Shown in pieces: positions 46,746-58,381 of a DNA stretch of 64,000 nt. How positions within the stretch are numbered: position 1 is the stretch's first letter; each line of letters starts with the position of its first letter. The position numbers and the translations under genes are program-made. The stretch lies in the NCBI GenBank assembly GCA_033977485.1, contig CM066991.1, positions 134,497,999-134,561,998 on the forward strand, in the 5' to 3' direction. The DNA is from Hydrangea macrophylla (taxonomy: Eukaryota > Streptophyta > Magnoliopsida > Cornales > Hydrangeaceae). The notes under the pieces were generated by a model that was not told the origin of the DNA, ran no database searches, and was given only the letters and a program-made list of their open reading frames with translations.

Positions 46746-48630
46746 GAGAGAACATCTGCTAGAGAGAGAAAGATGAAGACAGAGAAGGAGAAAGAAGAGA
46801 GAGAGAGAGTGTTGCAACCCCTCCACTGTCATCGGCGACCACCCATCACCTTCCTCCTCCTCCCCTCTCTACCTCCCTTCACCTATATCAACCATGCACA
46901 CAAAAAACTCCTAAAGGCGAAACCTACAGCCTCCGCCACCACCCACATATCTCCTATCAAATATTGTCGCCACTGGATGTTGGAGGAGTCGTCGCCTCGC
47001 TACCGGAAGCACTGATTTGTTCATCAACCATCACTTCGACCAACCTTCAAGCTATAAGCACTGATTTTTATTTTTTTTCAAGAGATGTTTTCCATGTTTA
47101 GTAGATTTGATTTTCAATTAATGTTTTGATGATTTTCAATGATCTTTCTTATTGACCCACTTCTTTTTTGTTGGTCAAAGATGAGACCACTTCTGTGTGA
47201 ATGGTTGAGTTTGTATAAAAATTGAATATTTCTCACTTCTGTTTTTATTAGGTATGCAAATTTGTGTATTTTTCATTTCTAATTTAACTGAGAAATTGTA
47301 CATGATAAATATGTCAAAGTGAGAAATTTCTCATCAAATATTCGAAGTGAGAAATCTTTGATTTAATCTATGTGTGAATGGTTGAGTTTGCATAAAAAAT
47401 GGGTATTTCTCACTTTGTTTTTGTTTGGTATAAAAATTTATTTTTTCCTCACTTCTAATTTAATTGAGAAATTGTACATAATATGTTGAAGTGAAAATTT
47501 TGTGTGGTGTAAAAATTTTCGTTTTTTTCACTTCTAATTTAAGTGAGAAATTGTACATGTTCAGTAAGTTAACGTGAGAAATTCTCACTAAATACTGAGA
47601 AATTCACACTAATTATTACCATAGTGAGAAATTCTCACTTAATGACTGAATCACATATAGAAAACATCCCACAGTAAGTTCACTACCTTTCTCACTTAAT
47701 ACACTTAATAGTAAGAGATTCTCACTTTCAATTCCACTACATTATTTACCAGAGTGAGGAAATTCCTTTATTTTAGCAAACAAATTTGAAAGTTGAGTAA
47801 AATAAGGAAACTCCTTGATTTAAGCAATATTTATTCTCTTATCTATGATCTCCATGGATTATACTTGCTATACCTGTCATTCACACGCCTTATTTGTGCT
47901 GGTGGTACATATATACATATGTACATCTAATCATATGGGCAATTTTGAATGCTCTAATAACAAATTTCTCACTTAGTAATACAAAGTTCTCACTTTTTGA
48001 ATGGACAAAATGTGAAATTTCACATTTTTTGAATGGATATAATATGAAATTTCTCACAACTAAGTCACTTCTTCCAACAAGCTTATTACCAAATTCTCAG
48101 ATTATGAATTTCAGCATGATTTCGCACTATGTTATGAATTACAGTTATGAATTTCGCACTATATTGTGAGAATTTCTCACCTTTTTATCAGCAACCTTCA
48201 ATCTTCCATACAAAATTATGTATTATTTCCACGCAAGATTATTTCCTATTTTTGTGATGCGTTCCAATTAATCATGTTTACATGCAGATTTAAAAGGTTC
48301 TTTTTTGAAATACAAATCAGCATATTTTTTGGGATACAATACATTATCCATGTTCTCCTATAAATCCTCCCCATTTATTAACTACCTAATTTAGACTTTT
48401 TTGAATTTCAAATGTTTGCTTATATGTGTATGCATATAATCAGTTATATACATATATATATATATATCACAAGGGTATAATGGTCCAGATTTGAACTAAC
48501 AATTCAGGGATAGGGACTAATTATTGATTTCTAAGGCAAATTAAGGATTAATTTTTGTAATCCAAATCAAGTAAGGATCAATTTCTATTAATGGCCATAA
48601 TTAGGGACCAAATCGTATATTTCTATAGTT
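46405..48630. mobile_element. Copy-B-only insert rich in GTGAGAAATTCTCAC motif
   Basis: 2.2 kb absent from copy A. The ends carry imperfect inverted repeats (TAGAAATATGTCCCT near 46445; AGGGACCAAATCGTATATTTCTA near 48605), suggesting a non-autonomous DNA transposon. Between ~46570 and 48180 the motifs TTCTCACTT, GTGAGAAATT and their reverse complements recur more than twenty times. A GA-rich stretch (46710-46760) precedes a short open frame at 46773-47015 that resembles nothing I recognise. Confidence 0.55.
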
Positions 48631-49312
48631 TTTAAGTCTATAAGCGATTATGGATCGTCAAATACTAAAATATGACTATTTGACAAATCAGATTCTTTAT
48701 TGAAATTGCACAAAAAATGTGAGTTAATTGCAATTATTTGAGATTGGTCAAAAGCTATATACTCTGGACAACATTTTCCCAAAACCAATTTTCGATCTGT
48801 GATTCAAGAGTAATAACAGCTGCCAAACAGACCCTCAGTACTCTATCTTGGAGTGGTAAACAAGTCATGTTTGATTCTTGAAGGAAAGGAAAGAATGATG
48901 TCACAACTTGGCCAATGTAGAAACTGTGGTCTATACAGCAAAGCAGTCTTGCCATGCCAAATTAAAAAAACAAGATTATAAATTCTGATAGTTAAGAGAA
49001 CAATAAATGACTTCTGAGTTATTAATATAAAAGAGAGGAAAGTCCCAAAACCATGTCAAAATCAGGATTTGTCAACTCTCAAAAAGTCAAAATGTCTTGA
49101 GATGATTCTATTTGTCTAATTTCTCATCACAACACTATCTTTGTTACATAATCAAAGTTGAATTAGCATCTCGACTCTTCTAAGAAATTTTTGTAAGTCA
49201 GTGTGTCCATACCTAAACTTGTTACATGCATAAACTACTTTGACAAATGACAATTCAATCCATAGCTACATATCACCCAATGTGCCACCTGGCACAACAG
49301 AGATCAAACCAC

Positions 49313-49349
<37 letters not shown>

Positions 49350-49372
49350 TAGATAGATAGATAGATAGTTTT

Positions 49373-49543
49373 GGGTAAGGTTATAGTGAGCTGCTTCTCA
49401 TGTGAGAAAACACTTTTTAATCCTTGGATGAGTCAGTAGCTATAAATATAATTCGAGATCTTCCAAAATTCAATGGTTACTTTCTCATCCAAGGGTCATA
49501 AGGTGTTTTCTCATATGAGAAGGTTCTTACAATTGCTTTACCC
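49373..49543. mobile_element. MITE, copy B only
   Basis: ~60-bp inverted repeats: GGGTAAGG...TTCTCATGTGAGAAAACAC...CCTTGGATGAG on the left, CTCATCCAAGG...GTGTTTTCTCATATGAGAAGG...TTTACCC on the right. Absent from copy A, which runs from an AT repeat to TTGACGACAGGG. An (AG)n/(GATA)n run precedes it at 49331-49367. Confidence 0.75.
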
Positions 49544-49909
49544 TATATATTGATGACAGGGGCAACATTTATAACATTTTTTTTTTTTTTTTTGCTTTTT
49601 TGGTTAGTTGTTGTGCAGATGTATTTAGCAATAATATAATGGGAAAATTAAATAGAAGTCCCTGCTTTGGAAGGAAACAAAGGATAAGTACAAATGGTTT
49701 AGATTTAAGGGGATAAGGACAAATGATTTTGAATTGTGTGGTATCAGATCCATTTCAAAATGTAATTGACAAATTTGCCCGCATTTGTGCATACGTGGAC
49801 ATGTTGTTACATTCTCTGTTTTAAATACTCTATGGTCGCGATGAGCTTTTCATCGATTTAGACGACGACATCAATTAGAAGATTGCAGCAGCACGATCTC
49901 ATCTCATCC

Positions 49910-50245
49910 ATGTCCGAACCTGACGATGCTAATTCTGAGCTTTTGGAATTGAAGAGAGCCATCATTGATTTGAAAAAGAGCGATTCTAATAAGGGGTCGA
50001 AGGTTGAGAGATTCTCAACAAGGAGAGAAATTTGTTGTTTGAATGATTGGAGAGAGAAGTGGAGATGACATTGGATCTACAAAACAAAATTGAGGCATCA
50101 GAAAAGAAGCAAAGGTGGTGTTGATTGCTGAGAAAGAAATTGAAATTCAACAACTAAACAACTGTATTGAAGAGATGGATTCATTGGGAGTGCACAAGGT
50201 TTTGGAGATTGAGAGGTTCAACAAGGAGAGAGAAGGGCACAAGGG
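49910..50245 (+). pseudogene. Coiled-coil protein fragment (frameshifted)
   Basis: From an ATG at 49910 the frame reads MSEPDDANSELLELKRAI and on to KVERF, a charged, Leu-rich, heptad-like pattern. It then changes frame twice (near 50020 and 50100), with matching coiled-coil sequence in the other frames (MTLDLQNKIEASEKK; EKEIEIQQLNNCIEEMDSLG; LEIERFNKERE). The parent protein is not recognised. A frameshifted, intronless piece inside a B-specific insertion fits a host exon captured by a transposon or a processed pseudogene. Confidence 0.5.
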
Positions 50246-50264
50246 TTTTGAGTTTTTCTTCTCA

Positions 50265-50575
50265 TTGAAACAGTGGCATTCAAATAATGACTTTAAAATA
50301 GTGACATTTGGGCAATGTCATTCTTGAGTTTTTTTCATTGTACAGTTTCATAGTGACAATAACATAAAAATGGTGACATTTGGGCAATGTTATTGTTTGA
50401 TTTTTTTTTTCTTTGTGCAGTTTCATAGTGACAGTAACATTAAAATAGTGACATTTGGGTAATGTCATTGTTTGATTTTTTTTTCTTTACTGTTTGACAT
50501 TTGGGCAATGTCACTATTTTTTAAAAAAAATGACAGTGAGATTAAAACAATGATAGTTGGGCAATGTCACTGTTG
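50265..50575 (+). repeat. Tandem repeat, GTGACATTTGGGCAATGTCA unit
   Basis: Four to five degenerate ~80-90-bp units with GTGACATTTGGGCAATGTCA, a T-run and CAGTTTCATAGTGACA. The core TGACATT...AATGTCA is itself an inverted repeat. Confidence 0.8.
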
Positions 50576-51133
50576 ATTTTTTTTTTTTGAATAATTTTAT
50601 AGGCACTATGGATCTTGTTTAATAGATCTTTTTTTTTTTTTGTAGATTACGAATATATAATTTTTATGAAAAAATAATTTGTGGTTTAGAATTTATTACA
50701 ATTTAAAGTTTGGAAAATAAAAAATAACTAACTTCCTTAAATTATGAGCTGAGGTGGCATATGTGTAGTATAATTGTTGAATATAAGGAAAGTGGTCATT
50801 TTCGTCTATTGAAAATCATAGGGACCTTTGACACCCAAAAAAATATATGAGAATCTATTCCCTATTATGGTCCAACATGAGGATCTATGGCCAGCAGCCC
50901 TAGCGTAATCTTTCATTATTTTTATTTTTATGTTGCTAGATAATCTTTCATTATTCGTAATAGCGATGAAGACTTTGATTTCATAGGCTTGTGGCCCAAA
51001 AAATATTAGTGTATTATGTTCTAGAAGGCATTCCATCAAAGAAAATAAATAAATAAAAAATAAAGAAGATTGTGCATAGAATATGGATGAGGCTGCAGCT
51101 GGCTGCTAACGTTTGTCACTTTGCCCCCATTGA

Positions 51134-51599
51134 CGGGGGACTCGGGGAACCTTTAACAATGAGAGAGACCTCTTTCAAAGTTAGGTGCAACTCTTTAAAC
51201 GTCGGGAGCAAATCTTCTAAATATTGAGAGTAATAATCATTACGTTTTGGTATAAGTTCATAACGTTACAATAATAATAATAATAATAATAAAATAAAAG
51301 ATTAAAACACAAAATATTAATTCAAAAGTTTATGTTTTTTAATAATTGTTGATATTTTTTTTAATTTTAAAAGATAATAGACTGATTTTTAAATTTTATA
51401 CAAAAATTTGACTGAAATGTAATTATCCCAATTTCCAACTTATGATCTCATGTACAATTAGATTTTCACTTTTGTAATTAATTGTTGCCCACTATTTTTG
51501 AGCAAATCATTAGTACCATGGCTATAACTTGAACAGAGCCAGAGCGCTAAACTGACTTCAAAGCAGATTTGTGCAATCTTAATTATATTGAGATCAGAC
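51134..51599. other. Intergenic, no gene seen
   Basis: AT-rich, with an (ATA)n run at 51268-51290. Nothing else is supported. Confidence 0.5.
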
Positions 51600-51602
51600 T
51601 TA

Positions 51603-51928
51603 GGCTTAGTTTGACCCTTATGTGGTTTTTTAAATATAGCTTATGAAGTTTATTATTAAATTGTTTGATATATTTGTACACGTTACACATCACTCTTAAA
51701 AAAAATCATAAAACTAAAAAGAAACCTTAAGCTTTTAAAAGCTCAATTCTAGAGCTTTTAAAACTCATAAACTAATTTCAATTTTTAAAACTCATAGAGC
51801 TTTTAAAAGCTTCCCTAAAAAAACTGTAAATTCAATTTTTATAAAACTCATAAACTAATTACCAAATAAATTAACAAAAAATTATACTTTAAAATAAAAG
51901 AAGCACCAAAATAGGGCCCAACTAAGCC
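51603..51928. mobile_element. Tourist-like MITE (PIF/Harbinger) with TTA TSD
   Basis: Termini GGCTTAGTTTGACCC and GGGCCCAACTAAGCC are inverted repeats flanked by TTA (51600-51602 and 51929-51931). AT-rich interior with AAGCTTTTAAAAGCTC-type internal inverted repeats. 326 bp, non-coding. Confidence 0.78.
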
Positions 51929-52149
51929 TTAATCTTGTTGATAAAGCTTCGACTTCGAACTTCGAAGAAGTGTAAATAGTAGAAGACCTCTGTCACGTTG
52001 TCATTTGGGCTTGTTTGGTTCCCAAAATAGAGAAAAAATAAAGATTATTTCCGTATGGTTTTTCTATGTTCAAATGGCATTAGAAATTAATGTATCGAAA
52101 CATAACAGTAACTAAAGAAAACATGAGGAAGAGACTCGCGCATAATTCA

Positions 52150-52310
52150 AATTATGCTTTTCTCCATTGTTGTAAAAATCGAATCAGACCGGTCAGTTGA
52201 ACCGGTTGAACCGTCGACCGGTTCAAGAAACGGTCCGGATTGAACCAAAAAAACAAACCGGTCTATTTTACAAAAATCGGAAAAACCGGCAATTGAACCG
52301 GAAAACCGGA
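52150..52310. repeat. ACCGGTT-rich repeat
   Basis: At least nine ACCGG/CCGGT cores in 160 bp (CGACCGGTTC, GAACCGGTTGAACCG). A compositionally distinct island in AT-rich DNA. This type of repeat is common near ends of plant DNA transposons. Confidence 0.6.
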
Positions 52311-52403
52311 AATTTTGTATTTTTTATTTTATTTTATATATATTTATTATTATTATTAATATTTATTACATAATTATGACATCACGGCCATGGAACACAT
52401 ATC

Positions 52404-52499
52404 ATCCAGTGAAGGCTTGAGTGAGTAATAGGTGACCAAAACAGAGTGTAAAAAATACTATTTTGGTCACTCATTACTTACTCAAGCCTTCACTGGATA
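52404..52499. repeat. Perfect-like hairpin, MITE remnant
   Basis: ATCCAGTGAAGGCTTGAGTGAGTAAT...ACCAAAA pairs with TTTTGGTCACTCATTACTTACTCAAGCCTTCACTGGAT. No TSD was assigned. Confidence 0.65.
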
Positions 52500-53306
52500 A
52501 CATGTATTCCATTTTAGTTTCATTTTGCCCATGTACTATCAACATAATACTGATATTAGACACATGCCATCCATTACAGACCTGAATAAACAATGGGTGA
52601 CCAACATAGGGTGAGCAAAAATACTCTAAAAAAAATATTCTTCAGTAAAAAAATTTCGTTTTCATTAATATAAATAATTCATTAATCAAACATACAGCCA
52701 CAGGTGAGGTGAACCAAACATGATGTAATTTTTTTATTTGAAAGGTATGTATAAACCAAACGTGATGTAGATGTTTACATGACCGCCACAAAAAGGTCGA
52801 AGCCAATTCTAATGGGTCCCCATCCTCAAATATTGATATCACATTATACTTCACACCTTGACGATCAAATTGGATTTAACTTTTCGTAATAAGTCTAAAA
52901 TGTTTGCTCATTACTACAGTTCACATTATAAAATTCCATCAAAGTTCACGTTTTGATTATTGAAATTTGTAGCCACTTTGCATTCCCATCACACACACAC
53001 ACACACACCAATATTTTTTTTTTAATAACAAAAATAGGGGCTAATCATTATTGTAGAAATACTAGAAAATGACATGGGTCAGGACTTTTTTCTTGATGTG
53101 CTAACCCTATTTGAAAAACAACAGTGAATGGTGCGTTTTGTGTGAATCAAACACCTAGCGAAGCATATATTATAATGTCAAAAGACCATTCACACAACCA
53201 CTAAAATAGTCTAACAGTGATTTCGGAATTGGATGCACTTTCGGTAGGGCGGAGTCAAAATTTGGTCTCATGTGAGATACACAATTATTATACGATTAAA
53301 ATTTTA
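52500..53306. other. Intergenic, no gene seen
   Basis: Contains a short (CA)n at 52990-53008. No gene supported. Confidence 0.5.
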
Positions 53307-53476
53307 GGCACATTTATTTTCACAATTTCACTCCTCACAATTTGATGTGTCGATTATGTAGTGGGAGTATCATATGTGAGATTATGTTAAATGGTGGGTC
53401 TCATCCCACCCCACTACATGGTTCATGGTTGACACATCAGGTTGTGGGGGGTGAGGTTGTGGAAATGGGTGTGCCC
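53307..53476. mobile_element. MITE-like inverted repeat
   Basis: GGCACATTTATTTTCACAATTTCAC...GATGTGTCGA...GTAGTGGG on the left against CCCACTACATGGTTCATGGTTGACACATC...GTGAGGTTGTGGAAATGGGTGTGCCC on the right. ~170 bp. Possible 9-bp flanks are too diverged to assert. Confidence 0.6.
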
Positions 53477-54792
53477 GAAGTTTTACTCTTATTACACGGA
53501 GGTTCTCGAGCCACGGCCCGCTCAAATTATTATTTTTATTTTTTATTTTGGTGGAATTTCTATAATTTAGATTTTCTAATGTTTTAAAAATTGTATGATT
53601 ATTTTGTAGGTTTCACATAGTAGATCGATAGTTAGTACATAATAACTCAAAATCAAAAGGAATCTCTCCATAAAATGTTGTGTTCATATGTTGATTTCTT
53701 TTTTCTTCTTTTCTGTTTTTTTTTTTACTAGTTCATATCCTTTGTATATTCAAATTAAATGGATATCAATTAAGGGATTAAATATTTGGGGAATTAGTAA
53801 ACCAAATGTTCAAAATGGACATCTATAAGGCACACAAGGTAAAATCTATAGGGTAAAAAATAAATTTGAAAATTTGACAAGGGGCACGTGCCTCCTGGTC
53901 CTTTTCTGCTCCACCACTAGGAGTGTGCTTTTGTTCAAATGTAATGCACGAAATATACTTAAGTTCTAGCAAACTTTTCTTAATTCTCATGGCACTCTTG
54001 GAACTAGGTGTTTTGCTTCTCCCTTAATGCAAAAATTACCGGAGCCAAGTCAAATGAAGGTGCTTTGAGACACTACTTGTTCTTTAGGTGTAGGCTTTCA
54101 TTCTTTAAGAATGCAGAGTGATGATCTTTATTATTTTGTTATGAGACATTCTAACTAAAAAAAAAATCATGCAACAACCGTTTTTTAAAAATAAAACAAC
54201 TTGTTCAAAAAACTAAATAAAACCAGCCAAGAAAACCAGTAAAATAATACAAAAATAAAACCGTTTCTCATAATTTATGGGATCATCGTTCACTATTTGA
54301 AAAGAGAATATATATAACATGGGAGTGAGTCTTTTAAGCCTTTGAACAAGAAAAACAAAAGAAAGAGAGAAAAGAAAAAAAGGGTTCTATATATAAGCCT
54401 AGTGAGCTCAGAAGTTGCTTGCATATGTGCTGAATCTAAAGATAGTGATAAAAGTTCAACAATAATATTTTGTGTTTATAACGAGATGGTCTATTTTTTA
54501 TGGTGTCATTATTGTCAAACCAAATTTGTTATGTGGCAAATCAAAACTTATACACATAACCAGTTACTTTAGCAATAGTAGTAGCAATTTTTAAGGACAA
54601 AAATGTGAAAGGAGGAGCCACCCTCTTCCTTTTTTAATCACAATTATTAGAACTGAATTGGGCACCAATTCGACAAGACTGTCAATTTAGGTTCATTGGT
54701 TCATCTACAACGTTTTTTTTTTTTTTTTTTTTTTTTTTTCTTTTTCACAAAAAGATGAATATAGACTTTTGTACTTATTTGACAAAAATATA
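53477..54792. other. Intergenic, no gene seen
   Basis: AT-rich with a poly-T run (54713-54739). Short frames are not supported. Confidence 0.5.
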
Positions 54793-55190
54793 GGGGAAAT
54801 ACCTTTTACCCATGTGGTTACACTTATTTTCTCATAATCCCCTGTGGTTCATTTTGAAACACTTAACCCCCTGTACTACGGACTGAAGTGAGACTGTTAA
54901 CTTTTCTAACGGCAGTCCCACTTCAGTCATTAGTACAGGGGGGTTAAGTGTTACAAAAATGAACCACAGGGGGTTATGAGAACATGGGTGTAACCATAGG
55001 GGGGTAAAAGGTATTTTTTCCTAAAGAGTATGTATTGGGGCTTGGGGGTATTAATGTCATTTTTTTTTTCCGTTAGAAAAGTTAACAGTCTCACTTTAGT
55101 CCGTAGTACAGGGGTTAAGTGTTACAAAATGAACCACAGAGGATTATGAGAAAATGGGTATAACCACATGGGGTAAAAGGTATTTTCCCC
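54793..55190. mobile_element. MULE-type MITE with a third internal arm
   Basis: Outer ~120-bp inverted arms (GGGGAAATACCTTTTACCC... / ...GGGTAAAAGGTATTTTCCCC) are flanked by AAAAATATA (54784-54792) and AAAAATAAA (55191-55199), a 9-bp TSD with one mismatch. A third copy of the right arm is embedded at 54915-55022, so the left arm can pair with either. Confidence 0.8.
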
Positions 55191-55297
55191 AAAAATAAAA
55201 GTGCAGCAAATTTTAGTTGGCTTAGTACTTAGTGGTAGTGACTTAAGTCAAAAATGACAAGGTTCAAGTCTTCTAAGAAGCTTTATTTGCCCGAGAG

Positions 55298-55467
55298 CAT
55301 TTTTGGTCTACCAATTTTTGGTACACTAATACTCACTCAAGTTTTTCATTGATCAATGCAGTAGGACTCAGAATTAAAGACTATTAATTAAATCATGAGT
55401 CCCACTACATTGACCAATGAAAGGCTTAAATGAGCATTGGTGCACCAAAAATTGGGTAAACAAAAGC
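55298..55467. mobile_element. MITE-like inverted repeat
   Basis: TACCAATTTTTGGTACAC...CACTCAAG...TTCATTGATCAATG pairs with CATTGACCAATGAAAGGCTTAAATGAG...GGTGCACCAAAAATTGGGTA. ~170 bp, non-coding. Confidence 0.6.
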
Positions 55468-55642
55468 ATTTTCTTGTTTGCCCAAAATAACAATATAACT
55501 TGGGTGTTTCAACCAATCGGTTCTTGATATTTTAATTGTCTGGTTTAATAAGTTCAGATGTACTCTTACAGTCTTACTAGTGCAATTATACAAATGGTCT
55601 TAATTGGTATTGCATCCAACTGAATGACCTACCAGTTTAGTT

Positions 55643-55759
55643 TTTTTTTTTTTTCGCGCACCTCGACTTATCCCCCGAAGTCTTGGAGTCGTCGGGTGAA
55701 TTTTTCAGTGGCCACGCTCTCCACCAAAAAGCTTACCACTCGACCACAAAAGATGTGGT
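55643..55759 (-). mobile_element. SINE-like retroposon with 18-bp TSD
   Basis: A 117-bp insert bounded by exact TGACCTACCAGTTTAGTT repeats (55625-55642 and 55760-55777). On the minus strand it starts AACCACATC and has a tRNA A-box-like TGGTCGAGTGGTAAGC. It then has a unique body and ends in poly-A (plus-strand poly-T starts at 55643). A long exact TSD plus a poly-A tail indicates target-primed retroposition. No clear B box was found, so the parent tRNA is unknown. Confidence 0.75.
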
Positions 55760-55777
55760 TGACCTACCAGTTTAGTT

Positions 55778-57124
55778 CATCCGACTTACTGAGTACAATT
55801 CATTTCTTTTCTTTTTCTTTTCCTTTTTTTTTTATTTTTTATTTTTTATTTTTTATATCAAAAGTTGGGTACAATTATGATAACCATACTTTTTAATATT
55901 GTCACTTATACAAGGAAGAGATGCTCATTTGCTCCTTTTATTTTCTTTCCCTTATTTTCGTTCCCCTTCTGCTTTCCTCTCCTCCACACCAAGCGTACAC
56001 GAGGGTGAGATCAGAGAGCTATGTTAGGAATCACAAAAATCAGATTTAACCATGTAAAAAAGATCACTTTTTTACTTAGTTTTACGAGGGCCAAAATTTT
56101 TCTGGTTTGATAGTAATCAGTATTAACAAAAAATAAAAAATAAAAAATTAGACTAGACGCATATTACCAGTAAAAAATTAACAATAATTAAACTCCTAAA
56201 TTTATATAAAAATTGGTACGCTTCAAAAATTTGAATCCTAAATTAGATGCCAAATAGATTAACAGTTGCACCACGCACGTGTTGTGGTAATAATTAATGG
56301 TACCACATGTCATTACACATCGTACAATTAACAAAACATTTGAAAAATAAATTTGAGATTTAAATGTCGAAAACACAACATTACTTAAGTGTACCGTGTG
56401 GTTGTGATTGTGACAAATGGTACCACTACCATTTGCATGTGGTATAATTGACAAAGTATTTGTGATTCAAACATGTGAATCACAACATTTATTACTTTAC
56501 TACTAGTAGTAGTGAACAAATAACAGATTCTTTAGGGCTCGTTTGGTAACGTTGCGATTTTCTGTTTTCGTTTTCATTTTTCAGGAAAACAAAAATTGAA
56601 AACACATTTGGTATTGTATTATTATTATTTTTTTACAAAAAAAGTTTTAAGAATTTGGGGGAAAAAATGAAGACAACCAAATCATGTTTTCGTTTTCAAA
56701 ACCAAAAAATGATCGGGCCCTCTTTCTCTCACCTGACGATCTGCCCTAAGCTAAGTGATTCTTCTTCAATCTTGTCCTTCTTCTTCAATCTCTATTTCTT
56801 CGATCTTCGATATGTTCATCTTCTTCGATCTTCTTCTTCTCCTTCTTCTTCTTCTTCTTCTTCTTCGATTGTTCTTCTTCTTCTTCTTCTTCTTCTTCTT
56901 CTTCTTTCTTCTTCTTCTTCTTCTTTGGTCTTCTTTTACTTCTTCTTCGATTTACATTTTCTCTTCGTTTTCATCTGAAAATTAATTGTGGGTATTTATT
57001 TTTGGAATCACATTTTCTCTCTATTTTCATCTGGCTATTAATATTGGGTATAAATTTTCTATCCGTTTTTTCTCTTTTAATAGATCAACAAGAGCAAGAA
57101 CTCTAAGTAGGATTTCAGACCAGT
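55778..57124. other. Intergenic with (CTT)n microsatellite
   Basis: Contains T-rich runs (55810-55856) and a long (TTC)n tract at 56815-56935, whose Ser/Leu-rich frames are repeat artefacts. GGGCTCGTTTGGTAACG at 56537 looks like a Harbinger-type terminus without an identified partner. Confidence 0.5.
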
Positions 57125-57779
57125 CATTCTGTCACGCCCCGAGGTAGCATAAATATGGAAAGTATTTAATTTCCTTTATGGACCTGTAGGTCGCGACAGT
57201 TCGAAGGATCGACTCCGTCCCAAACGTCGAACAATAATTTAATAAATCAGAGTAGAGCAATCAAGGCTTACAAAATATTTCCAATTTAACAAGTATTACA
57301 GCACGTGATCACCTAAAGGCACAAACCGCCTTGAAACAAAATAATATCTATTATCTATTACAATCGTCCTTATAACACTCTCGGTTCATAACTTAAAACA
57401 TATAATAATAAATTCCTCTTTGGTGGTCATTCTCAGTTTGCATAGTCATAGTGTTCAGCCTGATCATAACCTGAAAAACCTAGACACGAATGTCCAGGGC
57501 GCATCAACGCCGTCAGCTTTATAGAGCTGGTGAGTATTAAAAACATATGCTCGAATGTAACACATACTTACTGTTTTCATTTCACAGTTTCATTATTCAA
57601 TGGGTTGACGATATGGAAATGAATTCACATTATAAAACAGTAGGGATAATATTAAGAATTTTCAATTCATAAAGCATGTGACCGTGCATGGGAACAATGC
57701 AACCATTCTCATCTTACCAACTCTTTTCTCACAACAACACAACACCCAACTCTCTCACTCCAATATCTTGAAACACTAA

Positions 57780-58085
57780 AATGACCACACTTTAGTACAG
57801 GAGTACCAGGGAGTGTCCAGTTTGCCTCACACTTTAGTACGGGGGTACCAGGGAGTGTCCAATGCCTCACACTTTAGCCATACCACGTATGCCAGGAGGT
57901 GTCTAGTAGGCCACACTTTAGCACTACCACGGGTGCCAGGGAATGTCCGAGTCAGCGTCACACACTTTAGCGCTACCATGGGCGCTAGGGAGTGTCCAGT
58001 TTTGTCACCGTCGCACTTCAAGATACTTTAAACCGCGTTCTCAAAACCATCACACTTTGGTTCACAATTACCGGGGAGTGTCCAA
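57780..58085 (-). repeat. Family X sub-repeats (CCAGGGAGTGTCC)
   Basis: Six to seven units of ~50-60 bp: CACACTTTAG...ACC(A)GGGAGTGTCC. Partner of the array at 61-300. Confidence 0.8.
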
Positions 58086-58381
58086 GACAATCTCAACCAT
58101 ATACTCTCTTCCACATTGACCTACACTCACCATGTATGTCAAATTGACTCCACATGTATGTCGTGAAACTTTATACAGAACATGTAAAGTACCGGAATGA
58201 TAACCATGTGTGTACGAGAAGAATCGAATCCAAAATCATCCTTTTATAATAAAAACATGACTAACGGGATTCTGATTTAACGTATCTCCCAAACAGTACC
58301 TTAAAAATCCATAAAGCTTCATCCAAACAGTCCCTTAACAGAAAACAGACAGAAACCAAAAATGGCCAGGCCGCTCACGCG

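Larger units (their letters stand above)
49640..50905. other. Copy-B-only insert with captured gene fragment
   Basis: Copy A reads GCAATAATGTAATCTTTCATT without interruption. In copy B ~1.27 kb separates GCAATAATATAAT from GTAATCTTTCATT. It carries a coiled-coil coding fragment and a tandem repeat. Clear terminal inverted repeats were not found, so the carrier type is undetermined. Confidence 0.65.
40219..51133 (+). repeat. Segmental duplication, copy B (expanded)
   Basis: Collinear with copy A but more than twice as long because of B-only insertions: MITE 41308-41491, nested Helitrons 42532-46236, block 46405-48630, MITE 49373-49543 and gene-fragment block 49640-50905. Homology starts right at the end of the Helitron 3' terminus and fades after GCCCCCATTGACG at about 51133. 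Confidence 0.88.

Noticed and set aside
46773..47015. 80-residue frame after a GA-rich stretch
   Set aside because: No recognisable family, short, inside a transposon-like insert. Not enough to call a gene.
55204..55292. Possible second SINE (CTTAGTGGTAGTGAC and GGTTCAAGTC resemble A and B boxes)
   Set aside because: Boxes are suggestive but no TSD, poly-A tail or repeat borders could be found.
56655..56985. Ser/Leu-rich frames
   Set aside because: Products of the (TTC)n microsatellite at 56815-56935.
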